Below are positions 13,015 through 23,641 of a stretch of 64,000 nt of DNA, in pieces (within the stretch, counting starts at the first letter, position 1; the number at the start of each line of letters is the position of its first letter). Both the position numbers and the translations under genes were made by a program. The stretch lies in NCBI RefSeq assembly GCF_019703515.2, contig NC_059373.1:12931281-12995280 (forward strand). The letters are read 5' to 3'. Source of the stretch: Myxocyprinus asiaticus. Taxonomy: Eukaryota > Chordata > Actinopteri > Cypriniformes > Catostomidae. Below the pieces are notes generated by a model, which saw only the letters and a list, made by a program, of their open reading frames with translations, ran no database searches and was not told the DNA's origin.

Positions 13015-13980
13015 TTCATGAATACAACGCTTAGTAGTAAAACTGAAATTACATTCATGTAGTTATGAATGTCCTGAAAGTTTGATTTGAAAGATTTAAA
13101 TGTTGATGAACTAGCTACTAATCTGTTATTAATTAGTCATACCTTTAGTTTGTTAATGGAAAATGGAAGTATAAATTGTCACCAATATATATTATTAGTT
13201 TATTAGTGGCTTAAGGAGATCCATCAGGACTGGTGTAGTTTGGTGCTGCCTGTAAGGTTAATTGAAAAATAATCATTTTAAAAAGATTTATCAGAGAAGA
13301 CGTCCTTTGTCATGTATGTAGAATCTTTTGTTAATGAATTCTGTAGTAATTTTGAATGCATGCATCCTCTGTTTTGATACATTAGTTGTATTAACCTGAA
13401 CACCGACTGAGCCCCTACATACCGCTCAAGGGACTCCAATAAAACTGGAATCAATTTGGGCACTGCTTGAAATCATCTTCTCTGTCTCCCAAATCTCTTA
13501 TTCCTGCTTCTCTGGCAGCTCTAATGCTTTTATCTTATATGGTTTGAGCACATTGGCCATATTTTCCAAGCTCTGGCAAAAACGTATGCATTTTGACCCA
13601 GTTTCACGAATCAATATAGTGCCTTTCATTTCCTCTCCATTTTAATGTGTGTATTTTGTTGGACTCCTTGAGTTTTGAGAGCATCCATATTACTCCATGA
13701 GACACATGAGACTTAGCCATTGACAATCATAAAACCCCTTTCATTATTTCTTCTACCTTTGTGCTAGTTAGAATAAATAACGGTGTAAGAATTTATGAAG
13801 CAATCTGTTAAATAAAGCAGAGATAAAGAAAATCAGAACAACCCAAGAAGTTGTGTAAAATGTAAAGATTTGTTGATTCTCATCAGCACATGAGAATGGC
13901 TGGTGGAAACTAGTAGCCTTCAATGGAGCAAAACCATTTCATCTAAATGACTGACAGATGCATATCAAGATTCTTAGTTC
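13015..13980. other. Upstream flank of npy, nothing recognised
   Basis: AT-rich sequence with no supported exon or repeat boundary. CpG content rises sharply from about 13980 towards the npy promoter. Confidence 0.45.
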
Positions 13981-14183
13981 CTGTCGACACGACTGCTGTG
14001 TTTAGTGCAACGAGCGTCCCTAAAACCTCCTACTCACATTAAAATGAGGACCAAACAAGAATTGTGCGCGTTCTAAGGCACTGATGACAGAGGATTTAAT
14101 CCGTGACGCGGGCTCGCGCGTATCAAAAAGAGTCGCGATTACTGGCGCGTGGGCTCCGCTCTTTATAGCACGAGCCGCACAGG

Positions 14184-14190
14184 TATAAAA
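14184..14190 (+). promoter_or_regulatory. TATA box of npy
   Basis: TATAAAA lies about 25-30 bases upstream of the inferred transcript start (near 14213-14218), within a CpG-rich block (13980-14280) that stands out from the AT-rich surroundings. A consensus splice donor at 14280 closes the putative first exon, so the spacing TATA - short 5'UTR exon - intron fits the known NPY gene layout. Confidence 0.8.
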
Positions 14191-14214
14191 CCAGACGACG
14201 CACGATTCAGCATT

Positions 14215-14279
14215 CAGAAAAATCGGAAAAGTCGACACCCAGCTGGCAAGAAGTGCAATCATCAAAGTCCTCGTCCAAG
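14215..14279 (+). other. npy exon 1 (5' UTR), inferred
   Basis: A short non-coding exon between the TATA box and the donor caag|gtagag. It carries no ATG in a good context. The acceptor used by exon 2 lies immediately before the initiator ATG (gccag|ATG), so the 5'UTR would come almost wholly from this exon, as in other NPY genes. The start position is estimated from the TATA spacing. Confidence 0.6.
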
Positions 14280-14639
14280 GTAGAGTTAGTAGGCTATTTA
14301 ATTTAATAATGCTATTATACATTTTTTACATTTTAAAACCTTTTGACTATTTCATTCCAGACGAAGTTTGAGGTCTTAATACTTCTCAGTGCTATTTTAG
14401 ACACTTTTTTTCTCGCTTAATTATTTCTAGACAGTAATAGAACATGCAGATGTGATTATTAAAATTCAACCTAAATAGTAATACTAATTGTAATCCACAA
14501 TACTGAGAAGTATTTTAGGTATGTTATTAGTAATTACTTAGGAATGGCTTGATTGTAAGAAATGTATGTTTGAAATGAGTGGTTTATATAGGATTACGTG
14601 TTGGCACAAAAATGAATCTTTTGTTTTGTTTAATGCCAG

Positions 14640-16251
14640 ATGCATTGTAACATGAACCTGTGGATCGGTTGGGCAGCGTGCGCCTTCCTCTTGTTCTCCT
14701 GCTTGGGAACTCTTACGGAAGGTTACCCAACAAAACCCAACAACCCGGGTGAGGACGCACCTGCGGAAGAGCTCGCCAAGTATTATTCAGCATTAAGACA
14801 CTACATCAACCTCATAACAAGGCAGAGGTAAATTCTTCAACTCTGATATACTAGTCAAAAGAATAATATACAAACATTTAAATCTCATCTCAAAACAACT
14901 TTGCACTTTTTTATTTTTTTATTTTGCGTTGGTAAAAAATTTTGTATGTGTGTATTGTGTATTTTGGCTAAATCTGTCTTAAGAAAGTGAGTTCATAATG
15001 ACAGCAGTCTCTACTAAAATATCTACCTTGAGGCAACTGGAGAGAATAAAACAGCATAGCCTTTCTTTCCGAAAGCTCGGTATTAATCCGCTGATAACCC
15101 CGCTGATTCTCTAATTAACTGCATCCCATGCAGCACTTTAAATGCGTTTCTTTGTTATGTTAAAACAGCGGGTTGTGGATTTGTAGTTAAAAAACTGTAT
15201 TTTACCAAATGATTTTTTCCCCCAATAACTGTGTCGAAAAATACACTTTAAAGGTCTTTTGTTTGTCAAATCAGCGATTTTCGTAAAACCGCGAAAATCA
15301 ACCGAAGATGTCAAATGTTGATTGCTTCGCATTGCCTACTTTTCCACCTCAACAACAGTTACATATGTAAGCTGAATTCATAAATAGGACTAAACAATTT
15401 TATTTTTCTCTATGTAACGAAAGGGGGGCAAATAAAATGGTATAACAGCGTAACCGATTTTCAAAAAATCGCGAAAACCTACCAAAGATGTCTTAGGAAA
15501 TGTGGATTGCTTCGCATTGCCTACTTCCCCCCTCAACAACATTTACAAATGTAAGCTGAATGCATTGACATAACGAAACTATTTCTTTTTCTCTAGATAA
15601 TTAAGTGGATACAGTAAAATGGTAAAATCTGCGATTTTCGCAGAGTCGCGAGAATCAGACACACACTTTCCCCCTCAACAACAGTTGCAAAAAGCTGAAT
15701 TCTTATACACAACTAAACAGGAGATGAAATATATCACAAGTGAGCTGGAAACGAGGCGTTCTTTCTGACTGGTGGTCACAACTGGCAATAAGATAAACAG
15801 CTCTGCCTACAACTACCATTGAAATGGGAATCTATGGGATTTTTACTCTTTTGTTTTGTCTCACAGGTATGGCAAAAGATCCAGTGCTGACAACTTAATT
15901 TCAGACCTTCTGCTTGGTGAAACAGAGTCCCACCCCCAGTCAAGGTAAGGTTTAGAAAATGAGTTTACGCAGCTCCATCCTTCCATTATCACACTGAGAA
16001 ATGTGCACCCTAATTTGCACTTATTATTGCTGGCTATTACAGCAATATTATAATTATCACTGACTTTGTTCCATTTAGCATTAATCAAGTGAACAATAAT
16101 AGTAATAAAAAAAGATTTTAGCTCATTTTAAGTTGATGACCGCTGTTCAGCAGTGGAAAGTGCTTATTATGTACTGTAGAAACAATAATGTTCAACAATA
16201 AGCATTTATTGCCTGTTCATCCACAGATATGAGGACCATTTGGTGTGGTGA
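14640..16251 (+). CDS. npy: Neuropeptide Y precursor
   Basis: Three coding exons: 14640-14827, 15867-15944 and 16227-16251, all with GT/AG borders and compatible phases, giving 96 residues plus stop. Residues 1-28 form a signal peptide with a hydrophobic core ([12 protein letters not shown]). Residues 29-64 are the 36-residue mature peptide, YPTKP at the start and LITRQRY at the end, with the PP-fold prolines and tyrosines in place. Residues 65-67 are Gly-Lys-Arg, the amidation donor and dibasic cleavage site. Residues 68-96 are the C-flanking peptide ending in Trp. Exon 2 ends inside the penultimate Arg codon of the peptide, as in other NPY genes. The mature peptide carries Asn at position 6, where the fish and mammalian NPYs I know have Asp. 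The product is secreted by neurons and acts on Y-type G-protein-coupled receptors (feeding, stress). Family knowledge makes it npy rather than pyy: the TRQRY end and the flanking peptide both fit. Confidence 0.97.
15270..15725 (+). repeat. Three-copy ~180-bp tandem repeat in npy intron 2
   Basis: The motif gattttc heads three successive units at 15276, 15456 and 15633 (spacings 180 and 177). Units 1 and 2 share gattgcttcgcattgcctac, and all three share a ctcaacaacanttnca block followed by gctgaat. At each head the sequence folds back: GATTTTCG (15276-15283) pairs perfectly with CGAAAATC (15292-15299), and the other units keep most of this pairing. No coding potential. Confidence 0.85.
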
Positions 16252-16440
16252 TCTCAGCAATTGTGTGTTCATCCAGTTACGTGTCATCATCTGTTCAACG
16301 TTATTACACCAACCAGGTCTCATAAAATTAAAATCCTCTGTAACATCAAGATCAGCAACTTCTTGTGAAGCTACCACTGTCCCAATAAGGATAGTGAACA
16401 CATTGCAGAACATTAAAATAAAACACATCAGATCATCGAA
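16252..16440 (+). other. npy 3' UTR with candidate poly(A) signal
   Basis: AATAAA occurs at 16417-16422, about 165 bases after the npy stop codon, a reasonable length for a short NPY 3' UTR. Later weaker A-rich hexamers exist, so the true end is uncertain. Confidence 0.55.
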
Positions 16441-16871
16441 CAGGAAAATGTCTGTACGAGTACACGTCTGTGTGAAATGCTCCAACATATATAGTTCTGT
16501 TGAATATGGACTTGTAGAAATTTGTGCTCTCTTTCATCACAGATCAATGAGCCATCCAAAAAGGTGATTGTACAAAGGCTTACTGTGTGTATGCCTGTTG
16601 TGTCCATTGTAATCCTAAAGATCAAAGGAGAGTCATTACTTACTGCACAGTAAAACAGTGATAATCAAATCCACTATATTTGAAAGAGTTGTCTGTGGTC
16701 TTCTCTCAGTAATGATATGGATATGCCAGTCGTATTAAAGAATATGCTCTGGGCTTTGTCTTTAATGGTTTTTAAAAAGTTTTCCAACAGTTCTCTGAAA
16801 AAGAAAAGAAAAATTGCTACAAATGGACAAGGATCATGAAAATGTTTAAAACAATGAAGTTAAAGTACAAC

Positions 16872-17376
16872 CAGTGTTGGGGAGTAACGGAATACGTGTA
16901 ACAGGATTATGTATTTAAAATACAAAATATAAGTAACTGTATTCCACTACAGTTACAATTTAAATAATTGGTATTTAGAATTTTACACTTTTACTTACTT
17001 TTTTTCTAGTAAGACCTTTGATATTAGGGCAAAAATCATATTTTTGATAATTATTTTTTTATTGTTTTCCTGTAAAAATATCTAAAAATCCTTAAGATCA
17101 ATTTGTTTTATCTTGTTTTAGAAACAACACTGCATAAGATATTTAGGTTTTTCAGAGAACGTATTTTTAACGTGTATTTTGTCTTACCGTACTGGCAGAG
17201 TTTTTATAGTCAAAACAAGTGAAAAAATCTACCAGTGCTGAAGAAGTAATCCAAAGTAATTTGAATATGTTACTGACCTTGAGTAATCTAACGGAATACG
17301 TTACAAATTACATTTTACAGCATGTTTTCTGTAATCTGTAGTGGAATACATTTCAAAAGTAACCCTCCCAACCCTG
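16872..17376. mobile_element. hAT-type MITE, about 505 bp
   Basis: Begins CAGTGTTGGGGAGTAACGG and ends AAGTAACCCTCCCAACCCTG: inverted termini of the CAGTGTTGGG type common in fish genomes. The flanking octamers agtacaac and catacaac share TACAAC, consistent with an aged 8-bp duplication. Internal blocks (ggaatacgtgtaacagg / taacggaatacgttac) also mirror each other. Non-coding. Confidence 0.85.
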
Positions 17377-17419
17377 CATACAACATAAATCATTAATGCC
17401 AATGGTGTAGATTTGGCTT

Positions 17420-17575
17420 GAACATTGGGGTGGTTGCAGCGTGAAGCATTTACATGTTTCCATTAATCATGGTATAAATATTGGGGGTTTGTACTTGCTT
17501 GTTTTGATTATTTGGAGGGGGGGTTACCTCCTTCCATCCCCCCTAGAATCTACACCCTTGACTAATGCTATCGCA
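17420..17575. repeat. Short MITE family D, copy 1
   Basis: The unit runs between gtgtagatttggc and agaatctacaccctt, with an internal patch resembling agcatttacatg/ttggggg/tacttgcttg. The complementary order is seen again at 20893-20996 (caagtacaacccatta, tcaatgcttcatgcttc, aaatctacactctt). Very short and non-coding. Confidence 0.6.
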
Positions 17576-17579
17576 TTAG

Positions 17580-19790
17580 AAAAACATCGAAAACATTTCA
17601 GATGTTTCCGCAAACAGGGTCAAATCATCTTAAATACAAATTCCTCCATAAATTAAGAGCAGAACATCAAAAACTTCCAAAATGTATCAATCTAAACAAA
17701 AACATAAACCTGAAACTGTCCTTGCCAAAATGAGTGACATATTTTGGACATTAGGAAGATGGTTAAGGAAACAGATACTGTATATATAGAATGAAATTAA
17801 TGATGTTAAGAGCATTTGCACTCATCATGCAGGTGACAAAAATGTGACTTCCAAAGTATTACAAATTTAAGAGCTAATCAACATCATATGCACATTTTTG
17901 TTTTTCATTGCCTTACTCAATGCCTTTCTTCCATGTGAAAACAAGCAAGTTTAAAATCCAATATAAGGTGTTCATTTCTATAGAGAAAAGTTTAATCAAC
18001 CTCTTCAGAAATCTTCAGAAAACCAAAAACATAATGTCAGTTAATAGCAGATTATGAAACCTTTTCCAGTTTTTCCAGATTCTTCTCATGGATCTCCTGT
18101 GGCTTTCCCCAGTGGCCCCTTGGTGGCACTGTGTCCTTTTGTAGGTTATGTGTTCTAGTTTCTATGTGATTGCTTGTTTTTGAGCTCCTGTTTCCAGTCA
18201 TATTAATAGTGCACCCCTGCCCTTTGTTTAGTCACTAGTCTTGGCTTTGTTCCTCCACAGTTTGTAAAACCTTTATTTGACTCATTACCGAATCAGTTAT
18301 TCAGTGTATACTACACAGTATGCAGTACACATTGTGTTATTCCATTCCTAGGCTAGCTCAGAATGGAATACTACTGTGCTGCTCACAGCATACTGCACTG
18401 AATACTGCCTACTAGTTTTTGAAAGTAGTATGTAAAACAGTGTGCATTATGGAACAGTAAATATTTCAAACAGCAGTACCTGTATGCTACATTGTTCTCA
18501 TTGTTTTCCAGTGGTTAATTTGCCAAATTCAGAATCCTTTTAAATTGATATTGGCTGTGTCTCAATGTGCATACTTTTGTGTTCTTACATTCTCGTGGAC
18601 TTGTTCTATGTCATCATCCACTGCTGAAGTTCAATTCCAATCCTCAAGAAGCAAGAGAACACAGGAAATTACTCGGATGTGTCCTTGAAATCGAGGATGC
18701 AGTGGATGGTGACTTGTGGGCAAGAACTCGATACTACAGTGGCAGACGAAGGACATTTATCGTTTTGTTTTTATCTCAATGTTCCCTACTGTAAGCTCGC
18801 GAAAGTCTGATGGCTTGTGAGAGTCATTATACTCCATCAACATTTGTTGTTTTTTTGGGCATCATTTTAATACAGTAATAAACATGGAGAAAACTAGAGT
18901 TCACAGACTTTATTCTTTTAACGTGTCAGTCCTGCAAAACCTCACTGAAGTGATCAGTGACGTGCACAGACCTTGGCTCTGTAAGGACATCGTAACATGT
19001 TCTAGCCAAAATGGCTTGAGCAAAACATAATACAATACTCACTAAGACCTTGTTTATAGCTGGTATTTGTTTTGTTCAATGATTCAAAATAAAATGACTC
19101 ACTTTTTGACTCACATCTCAACATGTCTGTTTATTGACTAATTGCACATTACATGGTCTTGTACGTCTGTTTCTCAAACCATTTATAATATTTGCTGTAA
19201 CACAGTGCCATCTACTGGATTCTTAAAGAAAAACAGGTACTGTAATTAATGCACATCATCACAGTATTAAGATGTATCTGGGGTGATCTGATCACATGTG
19301 GTCAGGCGAGACACATAGCTGTTGTTCGCACAAATGCATCTCCTGTGAGCACTTGTGACTGTTTTTTGAGGGGAGGGTTTCATGATGGTGTATATTGTAT
19401 CATCACTATATCATAAATTAATTAACCAGAAAAATGGCACAAAAGACAAAGAAGCATGGAAAACTGGTGCACCAGGTACAGCTCAAATTTCATCTACTGT
19501 AAGTGCACACGAAGACACTGAAAAAGATCTGTATAAGACAGATAACGAGTGGCACTTCGCTGCATCCCAGATGGTGTTTACAGCGTTTCAAATGTGTTTT
19601 TGACTCCCTCCATGTGTGTTTTTTGTGATTTGATCACAAAAGGTTTTGCACCCTATTTACACCTATAGTGCTGATCACTTGTCATATACCAGTTGAAAAC
19701 GGGGTCTAAATGACCGCTGCCTACATTAGCGAATGCTACAGAGCAACTCCTGGCGGAAGTTCATCCCATATCCGTTTCCCCAGTAAGACC
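17580..19790. other. Intergenic stretch with scattered repeat ends
   Basis: No gene recognised. At 18957-18983 a fragment cagtgacgtgcacagacctt matches the consensus terminus of the hAT-type insertion at 49725-51190, so it may be a solo end or a truncated relative. Self-similar phrases near 18550-18790 and 19260-19760 look repeat-derived but have no clear borders. Confidence 0.45.
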
Positions 19791-19794
19791 CCCA

Positions 19795-20150
19795 GGGTGG
19801 ATACCGAGCGTCCTGCTTTAAACAAGCCTCGTTTAAACGAAAAGGCCTTCGTAGGACAAATGGAAACAGAACTTATCATGGTTGCTATGACAGCCACTCT
19901 TTAAGAGCTTTGAGTGAGAAGGGAACAAAGTCCCTTTGGAAGAGAATGTATGAAGTAAATTTTAGGAGAGTTATAATGATGTAGAGAGAAAAGAAAATAT
20001 ATTTTACATGTGCACTTTTAGTCTATAATACTTTATGTTAATTATATATTACTATAGTTATACATATTGTATACTCTGCACCCATCTACTGAGGTACTTC
20101 AGCTTGGGAATTAACATTACTTGCGTTTTGAACATCATATTTCTTAGACA
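19795..20150 (-). repeat. MITE family C, inverted partial copy
   Basis: Read on the minus strand, this matches the interior of 8531-9173 in the same order (gaagtacctcag, gggactttgttcccttctca, agagtggctgtcatagcaac, aaacgaggcttgttta). Both termini are lost. Confidence 0.75.
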
Positions 20151-20862
20151 CATTTGCTGAACTTCAAACATAATGTAGAAATTTACTGCATAGCCTACAT
20201 TTAAAATTACATTCGGGGCTACAGTCAAAACATTCGGGGCTGAAGCCCCGGAAAAATGACCTGGCGATGCCGATGGTATAAGTTGTATGTTTTTTTTGCT
20301 ATTCTGTCAGAACTCAGTTGCAGAATATACTCTAAACCAGTGATTCTGGGGTACATGAAAATCATTGGATTTTGCTTTGTTTAGCCTATAAAACAAAATG
20401 TATGATTTTAAATAAATATAAGCTAATTGGGATTAGGGCTGGGTAAAAATATATATTTTCCAATTAATCATAATCTTCATTTGATTTTGATCAATGCAAA
20501 GCTCAGCACCAAGAAAGTTTGGTTTGATTCGTTTCTGTATCTAAAAATTTGATTCATGAAATCCATTTGTCATTGATAATGTCTCCTTTCATACCCTTTA
20601 GGTTCTTTACAGTCAGTTGTTGATAAAAAAAAAATAAACAAAATGATTTTTTTAAAAATTTTTTTAAACATGTAATTCTAATCAAGAAGCTGTATGACAC
20701 TCTCCTTGATGTGCATTCAACCAAAATGCTTCATCTCACTGAACTGACATATTCTTAAAGAGACAGTAATGTTTTAGCACTTGTTCTACATATCAATGTA
20801 CTGTAAATTCTTATAAGTAGTGCAAATTATGCATGAAAACAACAAACATTTAGGCTTAACAA

Positions 20863-21025
20863 TACACAGATAGACAGACAGACGGACGGGCGGGTGCAGG
20901 GGCGTAGATTCCGGGGGAATCAAGCAAGTACAACCCATTATTTAAACCACGATCAATGCTTCATGCTTCACGCCACGCCAAATCTACACTCTTGGACGGA
21001 CGGACGGACGAACAGACAGACAGAC

Positions 21026-21068
<43 letters not shown>

Positions 21069-21100
21069 CAGAAAAGACAGACAGACAGACAGACAGACAG
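20863..21100 (+). repeat. GACA/GACG/GATA microsatellite split by a MITE
   Basis: A tetranucleotide array starts at about 20866, is interrupted at 20893-20996 by the family D element, and resumes as GACG, GACA, GATA (12 units, about 21018-21068) and GACA again. Purity on both flanks implies that the element inserted into an existing array. Confidence 0.85.
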
Positions 21101-21808
21101 TGCACAATGCTCACTCCCTGAAAAAGTGGTGCCCTTTTCCAGGTCCCTAAGGAGACATTTTCTCCATTGATGCCTTTACTGGCTCTAGAGTTGCAAGCAC
21201 CTACACTAGATGCCTTTCACTTGCACTAGACTGTAGTGACTACGGCACCCTTGCCTTGCCAACAAATAAAAGACATCCATCACATCAAGGACACGGTGAA
21301 TCGAACATTTTGGAGAAAGTGCGCCCTCTTGTGGGACTTCGATCGACCAATATTTTACTTGTCCATTTATTTTCCTTTATCTGTCCCTTTTATGTTAGTG
21401 CCCAGACCTCTTCATTTTATGCATAAGATAGAGTCGTCAGTAGGCTATATTTGTAAAACGTCATTAACACTCAAGAACAACTAAACTTATTAGGACTACT
21501 GTTCATGGAGAAAGTAACAAAGGTAGAAATATAAAAAGATCCCCATTATTTATCTTTTGTTCTAGAAACAGAGGTTACCCTACTGAGAGGCAAAAAGATG
21601 GCACTAACTCTACTTACTTTGCCTATTAAATACAATGCAAATTATATGAGAAAAGACTCGCCTTGACTCGATTTGCCTGTACAACCCATTGATTATTAGC
21701 TATTAGTATGTTTATCCACAATACTCAGATATAAACTTCGAACTTTATTCATTATTAATTGTACTGAATGAGGCACACACACTTAAAGCATTTACATGCA
21801 CACACATA
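21101..21808. other. Intergenic stretch, nothing recognised
   Basis: No exon or named repeat could be supported between the microsatellite and the Tc1-type element. Confidence 0.4.
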
Positions 21809-23055
21809 CACTATATTGCCAAAAGTATTCGCTCACCCATCCAAATAATTGAATTCAGGTGTTCCAATCACTTCCATGGCCACAGGTGTATAAAATGAAG
21901 CACCTAGGCATGCAGACTGCTTCTACAAACATTTGTGAAAGAATGGGCCGCTCTCAGGAGCTCAGTGAATTCCAGCATGGTACTGTGATAGGATGCCACC
22001 TGTGCAACAAGTCCAGTCGTGAAATTTCCTCGCTACTAAATATTCCACAGTCAACTGTCAGTGGTATTATAACAAAGTGAAAGTGATTGGGAATGACAGC
22101 AACTCAGCCACAAAGTGGTAGGCCACGTAAAATGACAGAGCGGGGTCAGCGGATGCTGAGGCGCATAGTGCGCAGAGGTCACCAACTTTCTGCAGAGTCA
22201 ATCGCTACAAACCTCCAAAGTTCATATGGCCTTCAGATTAGCTCAAGAACAGTGCGTAGAGAGCTTCATGGAATGGGTTTCCATGGCCGAGCAGCTGCAT
22301 CCAAGCCATACATCACCAAGTGCAATGCAAAGTGTCGGATGCAGTGGTGTAAAGCACGCCGCCACTGGACTCTAGAGCAGTGGAGACGCGTTCTCTGGAG
22401 TGACGAATCACGCTTCTCCATCTGGCAATCTGATGGACGAGTCTGGGTTTAGCGGTTGCCAGGAGAACGGTACTTGTCTGACTGCATTGTGCCAACTGTG
22501 AAGTTTGGTGGAGGGGGATTATGGTGTGGGGTTGTTTTTCAGGAGCTGGGCTTGGCCCCTTAGTTCCAGTGAAAGGAACTCTGAATGCTTCAGCATACCA
22601 AGAGATTTTGGACAATTCCATGCTCCCAACTTTGTGGGAACAGTTTGGGGATGGCCCCTTCCTGTTCCAACATGACTGCGCACCAGTGCACAAAGCAAGG
22701 TCCATAAAGACATGGATGAGCGAGTTTGGTGTGGAAGAACTTGACTGGCCTGCACAGAGTCCTGACCTCAACCCGATAGAGCACCTTTGGGATGAATTAG
22801 AGCGAAGACTGTGAGCCAGGCCTTCTCGTCCAACATCAGTGTCTGACCTCACAAATGCGCTTCTGGAAGAATGGTCAAAAATTCCCATAAACACACTCCT
22901 AAACCTTGTGGAAAGCCTTCCCAGAAGAGTTGAAGCTGTTATAGCTGCAAAGGGTGGGCCGACGTCATATTAAACCCCATGGATTAAGAATGGGATGTCA
23001 CTTAAATTCATATGCGTCTAAAGGCAGATGAGCGAATACTTTTGGCAATATAGTG
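21809..23055 (+). mobile_element. Full-length Tc1-type transposon, inactive
   Basis: Terminal inverted repeats CACTATATTGCCAAAAGTAT... and ...ATACTTTTGGCAATATAGTG, with TA on each side (21807-21808, 23056-23057). At 1,247 bp it has the normal size for Tc1. It carries a complete but disabled transposase reading on the + strand (separate entry). Related ends (CACTATATGGCCAAAAGT) bound the deleted copy at 59299-59832. Confidence 0.95.
21940..22972 (+). pseudogene. Tc1 transposase pseudogene (DD34E)
   Basis: The reading begins at about MGRSQELSEFQ with an N-terminal helix-turn-helix region (REISSLLNIPQSTVSGII). The second DNA-binding half (AKNMTATQP-like block, SGRPRKM) follows, then the catalytic core. 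The first Asp is in WSDESRF, the second in FQHDCAPVH, and the Glu in LNPIEHLW, exactly 34 residues after the second Asp. Breaks seen: two TGA stops after GIITK (near 22078-22086), a TAG after DGRVWV (22450), a one-base loss in the G run near 22515 that shifts frame, and TGA after LERRL (22812). Such lesions rule out a functional enzyme. The active family cuts and pastes at TA sites. Confidence 0.92.
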
Positions 23056-23139
23056 TAGTTCGACCACCTCATCCCATTGTTAAAACGCATTTTTATAATC
23101 ACCAGCATAATCTGCCACGAGAGGGAGAGGCGAGTAACC

Positions 23140-23298
23140 TAGAGCGTCTTCTGATTGGTCCATTCTCATAGACGTCACCCGAAAAGCGTGGCTTAGCATT
23201 TGATTGGCATTGTGTGTGTCCGAATAGTTAGCCACGGGATCCACGAAAGCTTTTGGATATCTGACCGGGACGACTCGGATTAACCTAGCAAATACAAG
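23140..23298 (+). promoter_or_regulatory. Candidate CCAAT/CRE promoter and first exon (possibly mpp6)
   Basis: Two inverted CCAAT boxes (ctgattggtc at 23151-23160, tgattggcat at 23201-23210) flank a CRE-like gacgtcac at 23171-23178. A CpG-containing, ATG-free stretch follows, ending in the strong donor acaag|gtgagtg at 23298/23299. There is no TATA box. The arrangement looks like a housekeeping-type promoter with a non-coding first exon. The next + strand gene downstream is mpp6 (coding start 45787), so I infer a distant mpp6 5'UTR exon. It could instead belong to an unrelated transcript or be a chance match. Confidence 0.4.
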
Positions 23299-23299
23299 G

Positions 23300-23606
23300 T
23301 GAGTGCAGAGAGCACATTATTTGCGAAGTGTGCATGAGGGAAAGTTGTGCTTCAGTTAAAAGTCACACTATATGTCAGGAGAGAGCCACTTTTGTGAGAA
23401 ATGACTTTGCCTTCGGATGTCCAACCCCCAAAGCACTCCTCTTTTGGTGTGTTGTGTGTGTGTTTGTACGGCACCAGGCTCGGTCTTTTATGAATGATCT
23501 CTCTGTGCGTGACATGAGTCTCTCCTCATCTGTCCAGTGTCCTGTCATGGTTCAGGTGGAACAGGTTAAGTCTCTGCAAAATGTTTGTAAAGATACTGTA
23601 TATTTA

Positions 23607-23641
<35 letters not shown>

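Noticed and set aside
15270..15725. CRISPR-like array in npy intron 2
   Set aside because: Units are about 180 bp with only three copies, no short repeat-spacer alternation and no cas genes; this is vertebrate DNA.
22313..22894. 193-codon antisense open frame
   Set aside because: Shadow of the Tc1 transposase pseudogene on the + strand; no family similarity of its own.
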